Below, piece after piece: positions 62,050 to 64,000 of a stretch of DNA of 64,000 nt (position 1 is its first letter; every line of letters starts with the position of its first letter). A model generated the notes under the pieces. That model did not search any database, was not told the DNA's origin, and saw only the letters and a list, made by a program, of their open reading frames with translations. The position numbers and the translations under genes are program-made. The DNA comes from Frigidibacter mobilis (lineage in GTDB: Bacteria > Pseudomonadota > Alphaproteobacteria > Rhodobacterales > Rhodobacteraceae): positions 2,542,001 to 2,606,000 of the forward strand of contig NZ_CP012661.1 of assembly GCF_001620265.1 (NCBI RefSeq), given 5' to 3'.

Positions 62050-62275
62050 GTCGCGCTCACTTCCGATGCCAGTCGCGCTTTCGAAGCAGATGCCAATGCG
62101 AACGCCATCATCGCGGTCGGACAAGGTTTTGTTGGCTTTTCAGGATGTTGCGGCTCTGAACCGAAAGTGGTCCGGTTAACAGGTCTGGAGAATGTCGGCC
62201 CGGAGAGAACGCGTGTGCGCCCTTTGGTGCGTGGGTCGGTTAACAGCCCCACCCGCATAACCCCCGAAAACAACG
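62050..62275. other. gene-free gap between Res and tRNA-Ser, probable island boundary
   Basis: No gene is supported. CGGTTAACA occurs twice (near 62173 and 62230). The accessory island appears to end here, because chromosomal features resume with the tRNA. No attachment-site repeat was found. Confidence 0.35.
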
Positions 62276-62298
62276 GAAAAATCCGGCCGCAGCCGGAT
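62276..62298 (-). terminator. intrinsic terminator downstream of tRNA-Ser
   Basis: On the minus strand ATCCGGC-TGCG-GCCGGAT is followed by TTTTT. It lies 27 bp beyond the tRNA 3' end. Confidence 0.7.
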
Positions 62299-62324
62299 TG
62301 GGAGAACGCTTTCGCGAGGGCAAG

Positions 62325-62414
62325 TGGCGGATCGATAGGGATTCGAACCCTAGAGACGGTTCCCCGCCTACACACTTTCCAGGCGTGCGCCTTCGACCAC
62401 TCGGCCACCGATCC
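62325..62414 (-). tRNA. tRNA-Ser(GGA)
   Basis: The 90-nt minus-strand sequence folds as a class II tRNA: acceptor GGATCGG/TCGATCC, D-arm GCCGAGTGGTCGAAGGC, anticodon arm CACGC-CTGGAAA-GTGTG (anticodon GGA), a long variable arm, T-arm TAGGG-TTCGAAT-CCCTA, discriminator G and encoded CCA. Ser tRNA genes are frequent integration targets, and this one borders the island, but a duplicated 3' end was not found. Confidence 0.9.
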
Positions 62415-62828
62415 GTTGCGGCGCTGTTTACACGCGAGGGATCGGGGGGTTCAAGGGGAAACTGAGGGCCGCAAAGGTATGGTCGAGGCAGGTCTCGGCG
62501 GGGGGGGGCGGGGCTGGCGCGTGGCGGCGGGCCCTCGCGGGCAGGGCCTCTGCGCCGGACGCAAGGCGTTCCCGATTCCGGGCGCGGGCTTGGCCCAAAC
62601 TGCCCACATCTGCCGACAGGCCGACAGGCGGGCCGCTGCAACCCCTCCGCGCCGGACCGCTACCGCGGGGCAGCGGCCATCCGACTGCCGCCCGCCACGC
62701 GGGGGAGGGCCACAGCCCCTCAGCTCGCGCGGGGCAATCCCTTGCAGGGTGAGACGCCCACCGCCCACCCTGCCTTAAGCTCCCGTTAAGCCCGCGCCGA
62801 CAGACGATCCCCAAAACAGGAGCCCGCC
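62415..62828. other. intergenic region upstream of the two-component genes
   Basis: About 410 bp, very GC-rich, with no gene supported on either strand. It should hold the tRNA promoter (minus strand) and the promoter of the response regulator unit. Confidence 0.35.
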
Positions 62829-62975
62829 ATGACCTCGCCCAGGGTCCCCGGTCCGCGCCCGCGCCGCACCGCGCCTATCCCGGCCGTCTCACTCATGATA
62901 CAGCGCCGCTCAGGCGCTCCACCGCTGCGGGGCGCCCTGCCCTCCCAGAGCAAAGGCGCAGGATGCGGGTTCTGA
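62829..62975 (+). CDS. possible small leader peptide overlapping the response regulator start
   Basis: A 48-codon open frame begins at the ATG at 62829 with AGGAG upstream and ends inside the response regulator start. The product is Pro/Arg-rich without recognised similarity. It may be a leader peptide, or the remnant of a gene with lost bases. Low confidence. Confidence 0.25.
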   Translation: MTSPRVPGPRPRRTAPIPAVSLMIQRRSGAPPLRGALPSQSKGAGCGF

Positions 62976-63625
62976 TTATCGAGGATGACGCGGTGCTGCG
63001 CGACGGGCTGCAGGTCGGGCTGCGGCTGGCGGGCTTCAGCCCCGACTCCGTCGGCAGCCTGGGCGATGCCCGCAGCGCGCTGCGGGCCGCGCGGTTCGAG
63101 GTGCTGGTGCTGGACCTGATGCTGCCCGACGGCTCCGGCCTCGATCTGCTGGCGGAACTGCGCCGTGCCCGCGATCCGGTGCCGGTGCTGGTGCTGACCG
63201 CCCGCGACCGTCCCGGCGACAAGGTGCGCGGGCTCGACCTTGGCGCCGACGACTACCTGGGCAAACCCTTCGACCTGGAAGAGCTGGCGGCGCGCCTGCG
63301 CGCCCTTGGCCGCCGCCCCGCGGCGCTCTCGCGCACCCAGCCGGTCTGGAACGGTGTCACTCTCGACCTTGCCTGCCAGGAGGCGCGGCGGGGCGAGACT
63401 GTCATTCCGCTGTCGCCGCGGGAGTTTTCGGTGCTGCAGGCGCTGATGGCCCATCCGCGCGCCATCCTCAGCAAGAGCCGGCTGGAAGAGCATCTCTATG
63501 GCTGGCAGGAAGAGGTCGACAGCAACACCGTCGAGGTGCATGTCCACAAGCTGCGCGCCAAGCTCGGGCACGGCTTCATCGAAACCGTGCGCGGCGCCGG
63601 CTACCGGCTGGCGGAGCCCGAATGA
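62963..63625 (+). CDS. OmpR/PhoB-type response regulator
   Basis: A 220-residue protein. The receiver domain contains LIIEDDAVLRDGLQVGLRLA (acidic pocket), VLVLDLMLPDGSGLDLLAEL (phospho-Asp), VLTAR (Thr) and GADDYLGKPFDLEELAARL (Lys). The C-terminal winged helix shows LSPREFSVLQALMAHPRAIL, SNTVEVHVHKLRAKLGHGFI and VRGAGYRL. It resembles the QseB/PmrA group. Its stop overlaps the histidine kinase start (ATGA). Confidence 0.9.
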   Translation: MRVLIIEDDAVLRDGLQVGLRLAGFSPDSVGSLGDARSALRAARFEVLVLDLMLPDGSGLDLLAELRRARDPVPVLVLTARDRPGDKVRGLDLGADDYLGKPFDLEELAARLRALGRRPAALSRTQPVWNGVTLDLACQEARRGETVIPLSPREFSVLQALMAHPRAILSKSRLEEHLYGWQEEVDSNTVEVHVHKLRAKLGHGFIETVRGAGYRLAEPE

Positions 63626-64000
63626 AGGCGCGCATGACCTCGATCCAGCGCCGCCTGTTCGGTGTCCTGCTGGCCGCCACCGGGGTGATCTGGCTGTCGG
63701 CGGCGCTGTGGATCCAGTCCTCGACGAGGGTAGAGTTGAACCGCGTGCTGGACAGCCGGCTGGCCGAGGCGGCGCGGATGGTCGGCAGCCTGGTCGATCA
63801 GGACGGGCTGCAGCTGAACGCCGCGATGGCGCTGGCCGCACCGGCACTGCCGGGCGAGGCGGCGCACAGCTATGCCCGCCAGCTGTCCTGCCAGGTCTGG
63901 GCACTGGATGGCACGCGGCTCGCCGGATCGTCGCAGGCGCCGCAGCAGGCGCTGGCGGCGGTCGCGGAGGGCTTCAGCGAGGATGAGGTGGATGGGCTGC
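63622..64000 (+). CDS. sensor histidine kinase, N-terminal part, cut by window edge
   Basis: The visible 126 codons give a cytoplasmic start (MKARMTSIQRRLFG), a transmembrane helix (VLLAATGVIWLSAALWI) and the beginning of a periplasmic sensor region (VELNRVLDSRLAEAARMVGS). With the upstream response regulator it forms a two-component system. The kinase core lies beyond the window. Confidence 0.8.
   Translation, partial: MKARMTSIQRRLFGVLLAATGVIWLSAALWIQSSTRVELNRVLDSRLAEAARMVGSLVDQDGLQLNAAMALAAPALPGEAAHSYARQLSCQVWALDGTRLAGSSQAPQQALAAVAEGFSEDEVDGL

Noticed and set aside
62046..62408. Minus-strand frame starting MAEWSKAHAWK
   Set aside because: This is a translated tRNA-Ser gene, a familiar annotation artefact.

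Overview
The window is high-GC alphaproteobacterial DNA, most likely from the Rhodobacteraceae (Paracoccus/Rhodobacter relatives). This rests on codon use, on the flanking chromosomal genes (a UbiB/AarF-type kinase at the left edge; an OmpR-type response regulator with its histidine kinase and a tRNA-Ser(GGA) at the right edge), on a gene-transfer-agent-like NlpC remnant, and on many phage families common in Rhodobacteraceae prophages. Almost everything between about 2.1 and 62.2 kb is mobile or accessory DNA dominated by one lambda-like siphovirus prophage.

Layout. 1-2.1 kb: chromosome. 2.18-2.81 kb: a scrap-heap of truncated genes (IS481 transposase, NlpC peptidase, dapA). 2.9-18.5 kb, minus strand: lysis genes (Rz1/Rz spanins, M15 endolysin, terminator), tail fibre/SGNH esterase, TipJ-like tip protein, NlpC peptidase, DUF1833, tape measure, an IS110 element, tail chaperone, tail tube. 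18.6-28.0 kb: head and packaging genes (connector genes, capsid, decoration protein, ClpP-like protease, portal, gpW, TerL, TerS), interrupted by two plus-strand cargo genes (a membrane protein and a PD-(D/E)XK nuclease). 28.1-36.6 kb: small plus-strand genes, three methyltransferases (one split by a second IS110), a VapBC-type toxin-antitoxin pair and a RuvC-like nuclease. 36.6-48.8 kb: replication/recombination module (inverted-repeat cluster, VapE primase, RecD-like helicase, RecB-type exonuclease, ssDNA-binding-like protein, Sak4-like ATPase) and a sigma factor gene split by IS66. 48.9-51.1 kb: a two-gene cassette of unknown function. 51.3-53.7 kb: large serine recombinase module, the likely integrase. 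53.8-62.0 kb: a DUF488 gene pair and a type III-like restriction-modification locus whose mod gene is split by an IS1380 element.

Most phage genes on the minus strand are packed with ATGA/TGATG overlaps, so they look like long co-transcribed operons read from the sigma-factor end (48.8 kb) through replication, packaging, head, tail and lysis. No CI/Cro-type repressor was recognised. The two-gene cassette sits where a lysogeny switch would be expected, between the recombinase and the early operon.

Two things dominate interpretation. First, three insertions (IS66 in the sigma factor, IS110 in a cytosine methyltransferase, IS1380 in mod) can be reversed on paper to restore open genes, so the prophage and the restriction system are probably defective in this strain. 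Second, at least nine single-base losses, nearly all in G or C runs, break otherwise well-conserved genes, including the recently inserted IS transposases. That pattern suggests base-calling undercounts of GC homopolymers as much as true gene decay.
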